From assembly GCA_019722365.1 (NCBI GenBank), contig JADFUC010001301.1, positions 1 through 64,000 of the forward strand: 64,000 nt of DNA. Reading direction: 5' to 3'. Below the pieces are notes generated by a model. The model made no database searches and was not told the origin of the DNA. It saw only the letters and a list, made by a program, of their open reading frames with translations. Below, piece after piece: positions 24,523-36,045 of the stretch. A program made the position numbers and the translations under genes. Position 1 is the first letter of the stretch; each line of letters begins with the position of its first letter. Source of the DNA: Lithospermum erythrorhizon. Lineage: Eukaryota > Streptophyta > Magnoliopsida > Boraginales > Boraginaceae.

Positions 24523-24843
24523 TGTTGGAAAGCGTGTATTCAAAAATATATATATATTGATATAAGTAATTTAGAATAAATCTATTCTGATGAGTTCTTT
24601 GCTACGATACCTGCGGAGAATTTTCTAATATAGATTGCTCCTATTACTATTTTTCTATATCTATATTTTTAATCACTACATACATTATATATTTATAGTG
24701 AAGAGAAATCGGTAATATCGTGCATTAATACAATACTTAACCTACTATCTTTACTACATATAAAGCTGACAGTCTATGTTTTATTATATTTTGCTCACAG
24801 CTACTTTTTCTCCGCATTACAATGCACGGTTGTAATTCTAACA
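24523..24843 (-). repeat. 5' LTR of copia element 22719-24843
   Basis: It begins TGTTGGAAAGCG and ends GTAATTCTAACA on the plus strand, followed by the target duplication aaatc. Confidence 0.9.
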
Positions 24844-25129
24844 AAATCTTCCAAGAAAAATCTTCAATAATTTTTCAATCAAATCTTCAACAAAGATCTT
24901 AGAAATCCTTCTAATACCAAAAACCCATTTAAATTTTATTTTAATTTTTGCAACAAACCCAAAAACCTAATTTGAAATCTTAAAGTTCTGTGAATTAGTG
25001 CCTACTTTTAATTTTTTATTTTCTTTTTATTTTTTTGGAGACTTTGTGCTTATGATTTTGGTTGCGTATCATTAAAATGATGATAATTGGTAGATCGTAG
25101 GGTAAATTTAATTTTCCCCTTTAATTTGT

Positions 25130-25242
25130 TCGGCCGTTATTATCTTATCCTAATTGCTTATACGGTTGGTGATAGTTTGATCAAGGTATAAATAGTTGAT
25201 TACATCAATTCTTTATATTGTTGGTGATAGTTTGATCAATGT
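25130..25242 (+). promoter_or_regulatory. Possible promoter with duplicated block and TATA-like site
   Basis: The phrase gttggtgatagtttgatcaa occurs twice (about 25164 and 25219). The first copy is followed by gtataaatag, a TATA-like sequence about 60 bp upstream of the ATG at 25243. The second copy ends at that ATG. Function is inferred from position only. Confidence 0.3.
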
Positions 25243-25692
25243 ATGAATAGTATTTTAGGCGGATATGTTTTTTGTGGTAAAGAAGAAAAAAATGTGTTAG
25301 TCGATGTTGAGTTATTTTCTAGTTTATGTAATATTGATAGACACAAGGTCTACGGATGGTATAAACCAGAAGATATAGAATTATTTGGATTAAATTGTGA
25401 TGAAACAAACAAACTTTATAAAAAAGCTTACGTTATTTCAATTCATGTCACGATACTCCATAAACATGGTAGGGTTAACTTGAAGGTTACGAAGCGAGAA
25501 GTACCTTTTGGTATTCATGAAATAATATTTATGGATGCTACAAAGAGTTTGGGCCAAACCCAACAGCGGTTTCTTGATATGTATGATATTTGCCAACTTT
25601 TGATGGTTTCTTGTTTATTTTGCTATCGTGATATTAAATCAAATGTGTTGGAGCGGGTTCTTTTCATTTCCACATTAGAAGCTCGAAATAAA
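25243..25692 (+). CDS. Unidentified protein, possible first exon
   Basis: This is one of the longest ORFs in the window outside bZIP (open to 25707). I do not recognise the protein. It is mixed in composition with no low-complexity tract, signal peptide or membrane segment. Features include CNIDRHKVYGWYKPEDIELF, VTKREVPFGIHEI and MDATKSLGQTQQRFLDMYD. The balanced amino-acid use suggests real or recent coding sequence. A strong donor-like GTATGT occurs at 25693, so the exon may stop there; otherwise the frame ends 15 bp later. The copia element at 25739 starts just downstream, in the possible intron. It could be a host gene fragment or an unrecognised transposon protein. Confidence 0.4.
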
Positions 25693-25738
25693 GTATGTAC
25701 AAACTAGTCACAGACTATGCATTTCAGTACAAAAGTTA

Positions 25739-26297
25739 TGTTGGAATTGAAGACCTAATTTGAGGCGGTTTTGAGAAACAATTATTTCTAATTTGAGTCA
25801 ACTACTAGGATATATCTCTTGGCCTTGGTAGGTTTATTTTTAAGCGATTTTGAGACTTGGAGCCCAAGAAAAACATAGTCTTACTGGGTTTGTTGGCCTA
25901 TAAATAGGATGATTTCATGAGTTTTTATTTATCACTTGAAATACATAGAATAGAGAAAATTCATCCTAGAATAATATTAGGTCTTTAATATTATTGAAGA
26001 ACATAATTTTTATTCTTGAAGAACTTAGAGAGTTTATCTTTGTTCTTGATAGACTTTGTGGTTGAGATTTTCGGTGTATAAGAAAATACTCAGCATGGAG
26101 TACTATAGTAGTGGTAGGGCTTGTAGCGATCTTTTTGGTTTATTAGTGGATTCTCTGGCCCGGCAACGGGGACGTGCACTTTCCGTTGAGGGGAACACGT
26201 ATAAAATTCTTGTATGCATTTATTTCCGCTTAAATTTCATCGTTTTTATTGATTGCTTGAAACTCCGGAAGGGATTTAGGGGTCTTAAATCTGGCTG
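25739..26297 (+). repeat. 5' LTR of copia element 25739-28778
   Basis: It starts TGTTGGAATTGAAGACC. The right end is taken from alignment with the partner; the terminal CA is altered here (ggc where the partner has gaaca). Confidence 0.8.
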
Positions 26298-27108
26298 GTG
26301 GTATCGGAGGAGCTTGGTCGTAAGACTTGGTTGTGAGTTTAAGAATCATGGGCTGAAACTTGAAGAATTGTGACACATCTTGTAGAAAAATTAGATGGAA
26401 TCGATTTTTCCACGTTGGAAGATGTATGGAGGGATATGCATGCGAGCAGAAAAAACCACTAGGGGAGAAGCATGAGAAGATGGATGAGGATGAATGGATG
26501 GAATTGGACGGAGACGAGGTCTTAGGTGTGATGGTGCTTGTTTGTCAAGGAACGTAGTTGCTAACGTTGCTAAGGAGACCACCACAAAGGGGCGATGAAA
26601 GGCTTTTATCACGTCTGTATGAGAAACATACGCAAATAACTAAAAGATACTTCTCATGAAAAAAAGCTGTTTCACACTTAAGATAATAGAAAGTACACCC
26701 ATGCTTGAGACACGCCCAATGATTTCATGCATTATTAATCAGCCTTCGTGTTAGATGTTAATGTTGATGATGAGATGCAAGACTTTGATTTTGTTGGCTT
26801 CGTTACCTAAAAAGTTGGGAGACGATGAGGGATGCGGTTAGTAATTACATGGGGTACTAACAAGGTTGAACTTAAGGTGGTTGTAGGCGTATTATCACAA
26901 TAGAGGAATTAAGTAGCTTCATATAAGTGAAGGTGCTAGGGGTTACGCATTAAGTGTAGGAAGAGGAAGAGCAGGGAGATAGAGGTTTTGGAAATAGTGG
27001 TAGATCCTTGAGTAGAGGTAGAAATGATCGATCTTGTGTCTTGGGGTTGTGGCAAGGCGGGTCCCACATGAAAGAGGCGGCTGCCAAAGCTAACGGTGAT
27101 GCTCCTGT

Positions 27109-27399
27109 GTGTTGACGATTATTCGGCGCTTTGGTTTATCTGTGAATACTTCGTTGATTCTGGATAGTAGATTAAGGCTTAACTTTCATACTTCGCAGAG
27201 ATGTAATGGTGAATTATGTTTTACGGGAATTATGGGAGCGTGCGTCTTCTTTGATGGTGAGCAGTTGGATGTAGAAGGTATGGGGAGATGTGAATACGAG
27301 AAGTTGTCGAATAGTTATTTACGGGGAAGCGACAAAGGTGGGGTATGTTCGAAATTAGGGAAGAGTTTAATTTCGGTGAGTCGGTATTTGGATGAGTGA
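27109..27399 (+). pseudogene. Copia protease / gag-pre-integrase remnant
   Basis: The reading contains GEQLDVEGMGRCEYEKL and KLGKSLISVSRYLDE, matching the remnant at 18982-19260. The aspartic protease motif just upstream is corrupted (ILDSRLRLNFHTS in place of DSGAS). Downstream, to about 27480, a frameshifted reading resembles the following pre-integrase part, but no integrase or polymerase is recognisable. The open frame is interrupted at both ends, so no functional product is expected. Confidence 0.7.
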
Positions 27400-28232
27400 T
27401 GGTTATCGAACTACTTTCGAAGATAGTAGCTGGAAGGTTGTTAGAACAATGGTAATAAAGGCGGGTTCGAGGTACTCTATACTTGGTAGCGGTTCATAAA
27501 GGTTGAAGAGAGGATACAGGTGTAAGCGGTGAGATTCGACATGGGGAGTTTCTACGAAGATAGAAAGGATTGTCGTTGGTGAGAATCTTTGTTGTTACGG
27601 ATGTGCTAAGGAGTTCTCGGGAGATTACAGTGCAAATGAAGATGCATTGAGTCGAGAAAGATACCCCAAGCGGCAGGGAATGTAATACTTCGTTTGTGAT
27701 GAGTTCGGCGGAAGGAACTCGGGGAAGGATCTGACGGTTATGTGTTGCGTAGATAAATCCCCAGTTAGAGAGCGTGTTCAAAGTCGCGATGAGAGGTATT
27801 CCCCAACCTCTAATTATTTGCTAAGCTGTTGAGTGTTACGATCCAAACATGATGGTCAATAAAGATTAGATCGAGGAAGTCGTCGGCGATGGAATGGGAA
27901 AGGTAGAGAGAAATTCATTGATGACGATCAAGCTTGGTGGTTTTCAAGGTGCGGGTTGAGAAGATCATGAAGATCCAAGAGGCAAATGCGAGAACATGGT
28001 GATTGTACGAATGAGGAAAAGTCCCAACGGGGTAGAAGTAATGGCTATTCTAGATTCTCTTCGGTAGTCAAGTTGTATCGTTCAAGGATGTTAAGAGTTG
28101 GAAAGAAGAAGAATCTTTGAAGTTGGGATCGAGCTTAGGTGGGGAGTTCATGGATGATGAACTCGGGAAAGAGCACAACTGCTGAAATGGTGTTTGAGCG
28201 GTGATCCGAGAATTTGTCTTCAAGTGGGAGAT

Positions 28233-28778
28233 TGTTGAATTGAAGACCCTAATTTGAGGCCGGTTTTGGCTCTAATTATTTTCTAATTGAGTCTAACTAG
28301 GATATATCTCTTGCTTGGTAGGTTTATTTTTAAAGCGAGTTTTGAAGACTTGGAGCCCAAGAAAAGACATAGTCTTACTAGGTTTTGTTAGCCTATAAAT
28401 ATAGGATGATTTCATGAGTTTTATTTATCACACAAATACATAAAAATACTAGAATTCATCCTAGAATAATATTAGGTCTTTAATATTATTGAAGAACATA
28501 GTTTTTGTTCTTGAAGAACTTAGAAAGTTTATCTTTGTTCTTGATAGGCTTTGTGGTTGAATTTTAATATGAAAATACTCAACATAGATTATAACTAGTG
28601 GTAGGGCTTATAACGATCTTACGGTTTATTAGTGGATTACGGCGGCAGCAGGGCGTACACTTTCACGTTGAGGGGAACACGTATAAAATTCTTGTACGTT
28701 TATTTCCGCGCAGAGCTACGTAGTTTTTATTGATTGCTTGAAAATCCGGAAGGAATTTAGGGGTGCTTAAATCGAACA
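28233..28778 (+). repeat. 3' LTR of copia element 25739-28778
   Basis: It starts TGTTGAATTGAAGACCC, directly after the polypurine tract, and ends AAATCGAACA, 546 bp in all. Confidence 0.85.
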
Positions 28779-28842
28779 AGTTCTTCAATTCGGTTTGTTG
28801 GAATGCAAGAAAGTATACACATTTACAAAGGATGTGCATATC

Positions 28843-29355
28843 TTTTTAACACAAACCATTACATAAAATAACTATGGTATATACAATAGTCGAGAGACTA
28901 TGCATTTACGGCAAGTAAATAATAGACAACTGTACTAACCATTATATAACATAAAACTGACTTCGCACTAGACATTTATAACTTAATATCGAAAGAAAAT
29001 AGTTAATAGCTTATTTAACACAAACCACTACATAAAATAACTATGGTATGTACAAAACTAGTCCATGACTATGCATTTACGGTAAATAAATAATAGATAG
29101 GGTACAAACCATTATATAACCTAAAAATGGCGTACTAGACATTATAGCAAAATCTAGAAATAGTCATACAGCTTTCCTCTCGGAGTATGTTCTTAGCTTA
29201 ATCAACATAAACTACTACATACAATAACTATGGTATGTTCAAATTAGTCACAAACTATGATTTTACGACAAGTAAATAATATACAGAGTACAAACCACTA
29301 TATACCATAAACATGAAAAGTTCGCACTAGACATTATAAGTTAAAATTTGAAAAT
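28843..29355. repeat. Tandem repeat, three units of about 170-185 bp
   Basis: The block acaaacca(t/c)tacataaaataacta followed by ggtatgtacaaa, a gactatgcattta phrase, an aagtaaataataga phrase and a cactagacattata phrase recurs in the same order. Unit starts are near 28851, 29020 and 29205. A related piece lies before the copia element: 25693-25725 resembles 29046-29079 with few differences. The insertion may therefore have split a longer array or intron. No coding content is seen. Confidence 0.8.
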
Positions 29356-32300
29356 AGTCATGCCAGTAAGATTTACTTCCATTCCATTATGTTCCTGAAC
29401 TGCAAGTACATAATATACAAATGAAAACTCATGTCATTGTGGTAAGTAAGTTCTAACCATGAATATGTTATATAACGACAACTACTAGATATAAAAAATA
29501 TCAAATTCAATTGTAATCAAATTAATAAATCACTAAAACATAGAAACAGAAAATGGATTAAAAACAAGTAAAAATGATTTACAAGTAATTGTTAAAAATT
29601 GATATTTTTAATATTTTCTTGGCCTCCCAAAACATTGAAATATGCAAAAATGAATAAATTGAATATCAAAACTAAAAAACTAGAATAAATAAAATATGAT
29701 AAAAAAAATAAATATTAAACAAAATCATTCACTGTAGAGATAAATGAAATAATAAACAAAACTAAAAATGCAAAATCATACTTGTAGTTAGAACAATTGA
29801 TTTTCTGTTACTAACAAAATCCAATGTTGAAAAATTGATTTTTGAATTTGATAATATGTTTGATGAAAATGAATGCTCCAAAACAATAATATTCTGAGAC
29901 TGAACGTAACACCAAATAATATCAAAAAAAATAAAGAGAAAGGAAATTGAAATTAAAAATAAAGAGAGAAAAATATGGAAGAATTTGAATGCTACAAATC
30001 AGTATAAGGCCGATGTGATTTTTGTTCTATTTTTTAGCTTGTGAAATCACATCCTCCATAATGATTCTTTAGTTCCTATTTTTAGCTTTTGTTAAATTAT
30101 TAAGTCATGCCAAAATTGCCCATGAAGCTTTTAACCATTAAATGCAAATTAGTAAAAATAATAGAGATCCAGGGTTCAGATAAATTTAGTAACCAATACA
30201 AAAAAAAATTCTTAGTACCAGAAGGCCAGGCTCAATATACATATCTTATCAACTTCAAACTAAATTGCATTAAGTCGTATTATTAGTGGGAATCACCAAA
30301 ACTACAATATAAAGGTGTTCATTAAAATAATGAACTCAATTATTTAAATTTGGCTAGAATTTCATATAGGCACACGAACTACAAGTAATCATTTCAATTG
30401 AACCTTTGTAGTCCTGAACATTTGAATAGGCACTGGTATTTTTGGCACCTAAACTTTATTTCAGATTTTTGACTTTCATTTGAGATGTTGACTTCCTTAA
30501 TCCAAGCACAAATTAAGCATATTGAAAAATTAATTTTTGGAGAAAATCTACAAAAAATTGATTTTTTATAAATAATATTTATAAAAATTCAAGTACACTA
30601 CAAAAGAGATTTTGTATTTATTCTTATTATTAATTACATCATTAATTAGAATAAAACTAAAAACAAATAAACACCCCCAGTCTTAACCACGACCATCATT
30701 TCGCCAACAACTTCCACTGTGGAGAACATTGGTGCAAGCAGACCATATGTTGCACTGTTGCACCACCTACAGATAAACTATTAGGTTATATACATAATGA
30801 AGCTCATATTACCACAAACCCAATAATTTAGTCCTCGTATTCTGATAAGCAAAGCCAAGCAAATGAAATTAGCCATGGCTTAGATTGACCATTATAGCAT
30901 TACTGCAGTCTTACTCACTTGGTCATATTCTGATACCCCCAAGCCAATCCAAGTGTCATAGAGGGATCGAGAAGAGGGGGTGGGTGGGTTTTGCCAAATC
31001 AATTAATTCCAGATTTTGGTTGGGTTATTTGACTATTTGATTTTGCACAATGAAGCTTCTGGTTCAATTGAGGGGGGATTTTGGTGTTCACAGAAGGAAG
31101 GGGTTGGAGAAAAAGGGGTGTTCTTTTTTATTATATTGTTGAATAATTTTTTAATTTTAATGGGAGGTGAGTTAGAAATAAAAGGTATGGTTAGGTTGAA
31201 TGTTGGGTTAGAATTTAGATATAACAGCCAATTTGTCGTTGTTAGAATATTCAGTCATCAACATTTGTATAAAAGTTGACTTTAAGTTCGGTCTTTAAAA
31301 ATACTGCTCGAGGTCTAATTGAAATATTGGGACCTGGGCGTTTATTTAAAATGATTTAGGTTAATTCAGTGGTATATGAAATTTGGCCTTTTAATTTCAC
31401 TAAAAACAAGTATGTTGGCAAGTTGCTGCCTCTTAATAGATTTACTTAACTTTTTGCAGATACATCTACATTATTTGTTTAATGGGCAATCTTTTTACAA
31501 ATGGCTAGTGACCACTACTTAAAATTTAATTAACTTCTATTAAAAATAAGTCAAATACTATAGTTAGCCACAACCTTGAAAATGAAATCCTCAAAAAAAA
31601 TCATATTTTAGTTGTACTATCTCATAATACTGTATTGTTATTATTGTTATAATACTATTTTTTTTTTTTATTGTTGATAGATTTAAAACTGTAGCTAATA
31701 ATTTCCGGACCCAGCCGTATGCCAATAAAAGAGAACCACCTTCATGAGACACACGAAAAATAAGGTGGTTATTGTTTTATTTTATCATATCATATTAATT
31801 CAAATTAAAGTTACTTATAATCAATTATCAATTCAAAAAGAGAATAATATGAGAGAATGAAATGGTTCTTTATAGATGAGATTATGGACTATTAAGGAAT
31901 AGTAAATAAGATTTTCTTTAAGGATGGAGCCTGGAGAATTAATCACCTGAAAACAATGAAAACATGACGTACGATTGAAATTATGTTTCCAATTCCATCT
32001 TATTGTGGAATGATCATAAACTTCTAGAATTATGATTTATGTCGTCACTAGAAGATAAACAAAGTTCAATTTTTGGTAAATTATGCGTAAATAATCAAAA
32101 ACCATATCTAATGGAATTTATTTGAAGAATATAATACTCCTTTTAATTAGTCGACATGGGAAGACCGACGTCTTCTCCGAGTCTAGAGGTTGTCAAGCGT
32201 GATGTAGTTGATGAGGGGACACCAAGCAACAATATTCACCTAGAAGAATAGTCATCATCAAATTCGAATCAATTTTCGATTGCGTTTTTATAACTATCTA

Positions 32301-34470
32301 ACTTGAATTGTTGCATATTTCAATTTAAGTATGCTATCAAATTTCAAATACAAATCTTCTATCAAGTGTTGAATTCGGCTCGAAGTACATTGAACCAAAT
32401 AGTAACTTCAACTACATTGATATTTTTTAGCCGAATTTTTCAAATCGAATATAGCTTTCACATGCCAAGCTCTAGACAACTGGACTCTTCGTAGGTCTCT
32501 TCCGCACGCATCTTATAATTTTATGCACTCCGTATATATGGTAAGTGTATGTCTACATTGCCATATTGGTTAATAAAGGCTAGTGATCTTTAAAAATGGT
32601 CATCTTTATGAATAAGAAAGACGAGCAAACCAAACTAAACAATACACTGAACTCAAACTTTAAAACTAGCTAGGTAATAACATTTGTAGCTGATGTCCTA
32701 AATTAACTCTCAGTATACATAATTTATTTGCAGCCGAGCTCAATTTGAACTGGAATAAATGTCTTAAAAATCAGAATAATCTATGGAACTCTAATCACTA
32801 CTTATTTTGTACGTTTTGTTTGAATGACCTACTAAAATCAATACAAGATTATTATATAATTAAAATTCACTTATTACAGTCCATTTTAAGTAATATAAAT
32901 TATTCATTATTATTACTAGGTGATTTATTACATAAAAAATGAAATTAAGAAACTTCCTTTGGGGTCCCAGTCATCCAAAGTTAAAGTGGATTTTTGGTCA
33001 TCAAATTCATACACTATGAACAGTCTGCAAATAGTTTCTACCTTCTTAATCGGCCCGAAAGATTTCGTCATGATCATCTATATATGCGATTGGCTCTAGG
33101 AGTTTACTTATGATTCTCAATTTGGGGGTATTATCCTCTTGCACGGCTGACTTTTTCAACTATTTTGAATTTTAATTGGGCATCAGTTAACTTCTTTCTT
33201 TCCTCCATGTATATTTTATGAACAAAGAACACTCGGTTCAAGTCTTTTCATATTAACTACTCATAAGATGGTGATCTAACTAATTAACCACCAGAAACTA
33301 CATATAGCTTCAAATTATGTGTACCTAACTTCTTTTTTTAATCATTTTGATGGGTAAATAACGATGGATGGTAAAAGTACACTTATAATTCTCACAGAGT
33401 AGAGTAGAATTGTAAAAAACTTATGAATTTATGTCGACATGTGTAGTTTATTAGTTCATTATTTTTTTATGGACTAAATTGAATGAAATGAGTCTCGAAT
33501 AGTGGAATGAAGTTGTGAATTGATCACCTGAGGAAGTTAGTTGTGATTTTATTCTGATAGGGAGCTTTAGATTTGCGTTTTTGGTCCTACATTATGGTGT
33601 CTTTGTTAAAAACTAACACCCAAATGGCGCTTGTAACTTCGTCCCTGCGAAAATTATGCATCTTTAAATATTACCGTTTGATTCACGCGATTAACAAATG
33701 TTTTGCAAATTCTATTGTTTTTCCGTCAAAATAATCTCGCCACTGAAATAGACTTACTTCTATAAAATTGTAGAAGATTATTTTGGAGAGAAAATAGAAT
33801 AGTAAAAAGATGAAGAGATTATTTTGGATGGAAAGCAAGTAGAATGGTAAAATAGAGAAAGAATCGGCGGAATCGAATGAGAAAAAAGGTAAAGAGAGTG
33901 AAATATGACGATTTTGGTTGTAATGGGATTCTGATATTTCGTTTATTGTTGGTTGTAACAATCATCTTGAGGGCCAAGCAGTCTTAAAAAGCCAACTATT
34001 GGAATTTAAATTAAAACTTTTAAACTTTTTCGAAACAGCTTCGTCCTCTTATAGAATGGAACTTCCTTAATTAATTCTTTTCCAAGCATGCTAGATTGAT
34101 AACTTAACATGTAGCTTTAAAATGCATGTTAGATTTATAACGGACATCGACATTGTATTGGATTGCTATTTCTTTTTCTAATATATTGCATGGTTCTAAT
34201 ATATTGCATGGAAAACATTGACATATAAAAATAAAAATAGTCCGTAGTACGATACAGAAACGTATTGGTTGTTAGGCACGATAATAAAGCAAAACTCCCA
34301 AGAGAGATTATATACAATGATACAATTATACAAATTGCACTAGCAGCCATTTTGATGCTTGCTACTCTATCATTCATTTTATGTATGTAATTAAGTGGAC
34401 CAATTTTTCAATCAACTCTAATTTCTGCTGCCGTCAGCCACATAAATGAAACCATTCTCTACCCCCACCC
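29356..34470. other. Low-copy AT-rich intergenic region
   Basis: No convincing gene was found in 5 kb. The ORFs at 31016-31279, 32303-32494, 32745-32942 and 33683-33961 have low-complexity or AT-driven translations without domains. A T-run lies at about 31661-31670. This stretch has far fewer of the irregular CG-containing words seen in the repeat blocks, and it contains the upstream region of the bZIP gene. Confidence 0.5.
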
Positions 34471-34473
34471 AAC

Positions 34474-34481
34474 TATAAATA
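34474..34481 (+). promoter_or_regulatory. TATA box of the bZIP gene
   Basis: The sequence tataaata lies about 103 bp upstream of the ATG at 34577. Transcription would be expected to start about 30 bp downstream, giving a leader of about 70 nt. A small ATG frame at 34495 (22 codons, ending at about 34563) would then lie at or before the transcription start. Confidence 0.65.
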
Positions 34482-34576
34482 TATCCCAATTTGCATGCAT
34501 TTCTCCTTCAATATCCACAAACATTTTACAAACCAAAACCTCATATCATCTTCAAACCAATAACAAAATTCCAAAA

Positions 34577-35245
34577 ATGATTCCATCTGAAGTCACAGGA
34601 ATCTATGACTTCTCTTCATGTGAAAACATCATCAATCAACCAAACTTTCCCTCTAATTTCAATATGATTGAGAACAACACCATCCCAACAGCATTTCAGT
34701 TTACCAAATTCTTGAACAACAATAATTTTCAGACCAACAACTTCTATTCTTCCTCTCATCAACCAACAAATGTTTTAGTCCAAGATTACATAACCCATCA
34801 GCCAATAATATCATGCATCAGCAACAACTCTTCGACCTCGGACGAGGCCGATGATCAACACCATCTTAATGATTTAGGCAATATTATTGATGAGAGGAGG
34901 CAGAGGAGGATGATATCCAACCGCGAATCGGCTCGAAGATCAAGGATGAGGAAACAGAGGCACCTTGATGAGCTTTGGGCTCAAGTGATGAGACTCAGGA
35001 CTGAAAACAACAATTTGATGGAGAAATTTAACCAAGTTTCTGAAAGCCATGATAAGGTTGTCCAAGAAAATAAAAAATTCAAAGAAGAAATCTCTGATCT
35101 TCGTAGGATGTTGTCTGATATTCAGCTCAATAATTCTTACAATGCATTGAAAGATCTTGATGATGTTTCTTGTAACACTTCTCATCTAAGGGCTGAATCA
35201 TCTAATCAGTCCACTTCTACTACTACTTCAGAAAGACTTTACTAG
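34577..35245 (+). CDS. bZIP transcription factor, group S (bZIP43-like)
   Basis: A complete intronless 222-aa gene for a nuclear DNA-binding protein of the plant basic leucine zipper family. The N-terminal 105 residues are Asn/Ser-rich. The basic region at about residues 107-127 reads RRQRRMISNRESARRSRMRK and has the invariant N115 and R123 (N-x7-R) that contact ACGT-type sites. The zipper follows, with L133, L140 and L147 in heptad spacing, then V154 and further hydrophobic heptads to about 180. The C-terminus is Ser/Thr-rich and ends SERLY. Length, lack of introns and short N-terminus fit group S members, which often heterodimerise with group C factors. The MIPSEV start and upstream TATA box support the chosen ATG. 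The conserved sucrose-control peptide ORF of the S1 subgroup is not evident, so a bZIP42/43-like subgroup is favoured. Confidence 0.95.
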   Translation: MIPSEVTGIYDFSSCENIINQPNFPSNFNMIENNTIPTAFQFTKFLNNNNFQTNNFYSSSHQPTNVLVQDYITHQPIISCISNNSSTSDEADDQHHLNDLGNIIDERRQRRMISNRESARRSRMRKQRHLDELWAQVMRLRTENNNLMEKFNQVSESHDKVVQENKKFKEEISDLRRMLSDIQLNNSYNALKDLDDVSCNTSHLRAESSNQSTSTTTSERLY

Positions 35246-35838
35246 TGATAAGGTGTAACAAAGAGTGGAGTTTGGGGAAAATTGAGAGATCATGTTTGTT
35301 TAATGTACTATATTATGTTTTGTAGTTTCGGATGCTGTTTAATATGAATGCTAATTATGTTCTTAATTTACTTCAATGACTTTGTCATTTTATTTTGGGA
35401 CTTATAGAGTGATCACAAAGTTGGTTTTATATGCCATCTGGTTCATCATAAAATCAATATGATAATCAAGAAAATAAGCTAACAATCGTTAACATGATCT
35501 CGATCCTTCTGTACTTACATTTGATCAAATAATATAAAAGTATATATAGAAATTGTAGCCAATTCATAAGATTAATTTTTACCTTTGGTGCATCGTTAAT
35601 AACTACGGAATATTTTCTTTGTTCTTATTTAAATGACTTATACACACTCATAACAATTTAGAAATATAAATTAACCCATTCATATTGTGAAGTATGGTAG
35701 TAGTGAAATTACTATATACCGATAATGTACCCTTTGTTTGCTCTCTCCTTTGGGTCGCTCAAAACCTCTAGCAAGCCACTATTATTACTAGTCATCTTTT
35801 ATGGCATAATCATTGTATGTAGATTTGCCGCAGCATAA
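35246..35838. other. bZIP 3' flank and intergenic spacer
   Basis: The first 100-150 bp probably hold the 3' UTR (T/A-rich, with aatatgaatg near 35340). No canonical AATAAA was singled out. The rest is AT-rich and without a recognised feature. Confidence 0.4.
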
Positions 35839-36045
35839 TTAGTAATAGCAAAAAAGTCCAAAATTATTGAAAAACAGTGTTTCCAAACATATGATGGTGG
35901 ACATATGAGGAGCTCCATCATAAGGCAAATTGAATCTTGTGTCCAACAACACCCCACCATTATTGCCAATCATACCATTTTCACCTGGAGCATGAATAGG
36001 ACAATGAGCCCAAGTAGGTAGCTTCTTACCCAAAAAGGTATTCAT
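35839..36045 (-). CDS. Unidentified small ORF, possible exon
   Basis: The 68-aa reading has an unusually protein-like core: GKKLPTWAHCPIHAPGENGM and NNGGVLLDTRFNLPYDGAPH. The frame also stays open upstream of this ATG to about 36165, so the ATG may not be the true start. The sequence TCAG just before the ATG could serve as a splice acceptor. I do not recognise the family and found no partner exon. It lies in the cleaner island near bZIP, on the opposite strand. It may be a small gene, an exon or chance. Confidence 0.25.
   Translation of the reverse strand: MNTFLGKKLPTWAHCPIHAPGENGMIGNNGGVLLDTRFNLPYDGAPHMSTIICLETLFFNNFGLFCYY

Larger units (their letters stand above)
22719..24843 (-). mobile_element. 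Deleted Ty1/copia retrotransposon, target duplication AAATC
   Basis: The element is complete at its ends: two 321-bp LTRs (22719-23039 and 24523-24843), 5-bp target duplication aaatc at 22714-22718 and 24844-24848, primer-binding site next to the 5' LTR and a polypurine tract next to the 3' LTR (ttggtggggag on the minus strand at 23040-23050). The 1.48-kb interior keeps only the later part of reverse transcriptase and the end of RNase H. Gag, protease and integrase are deleted. It must have relied on enzymes supplied in trans, or lost its interior after insertion. Confidence 0.92.
25739..28778 (+). mobile_element. Ty1/copia retrotransposon, degenerate, plus strand
   Basis: The LTRs are at 25739 to about 26297 and 28233-28778. 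They share blocks such as gaagaacttagagagtttat and gttgaggggaacacgtataa. A near target duplication flanks it (agtta at 25734-25738, agttc at 28779-28783). A primer-binding-like site tggtatcggaggagc follows the 5' LTR at 26299, and a polypurine tract (caagtgggagat) precedes the 3' LTR at 28221-28232. The interior of about 1.9 kb holds only a broken protease/pre-integrase region. The LTRs are of the same family as those at 17621-20489, on the opposite strand. Confidence 0.85.

Noticed and set aside
28843..29355. CRISPR-like array
   Set aside because: Units of 170-185 bp are adjacent with no unique spacers, and the DNA is plant nuclear; it is a tandem repeat.
32256..32480. Possible second GGCTCG-type inverted-repeat element
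   Set aside because: Only short ttcggctcgaag and ttcaaatcgaa phrases resemble element arms; no pairing ends could be found.
34495..34563. Sucrose-control uORF of group S1 bZIP genes
   Set aside because: The 22-codon frame is too short, is not similar to the conserved peptide, and probably begins at or before the transcription start.
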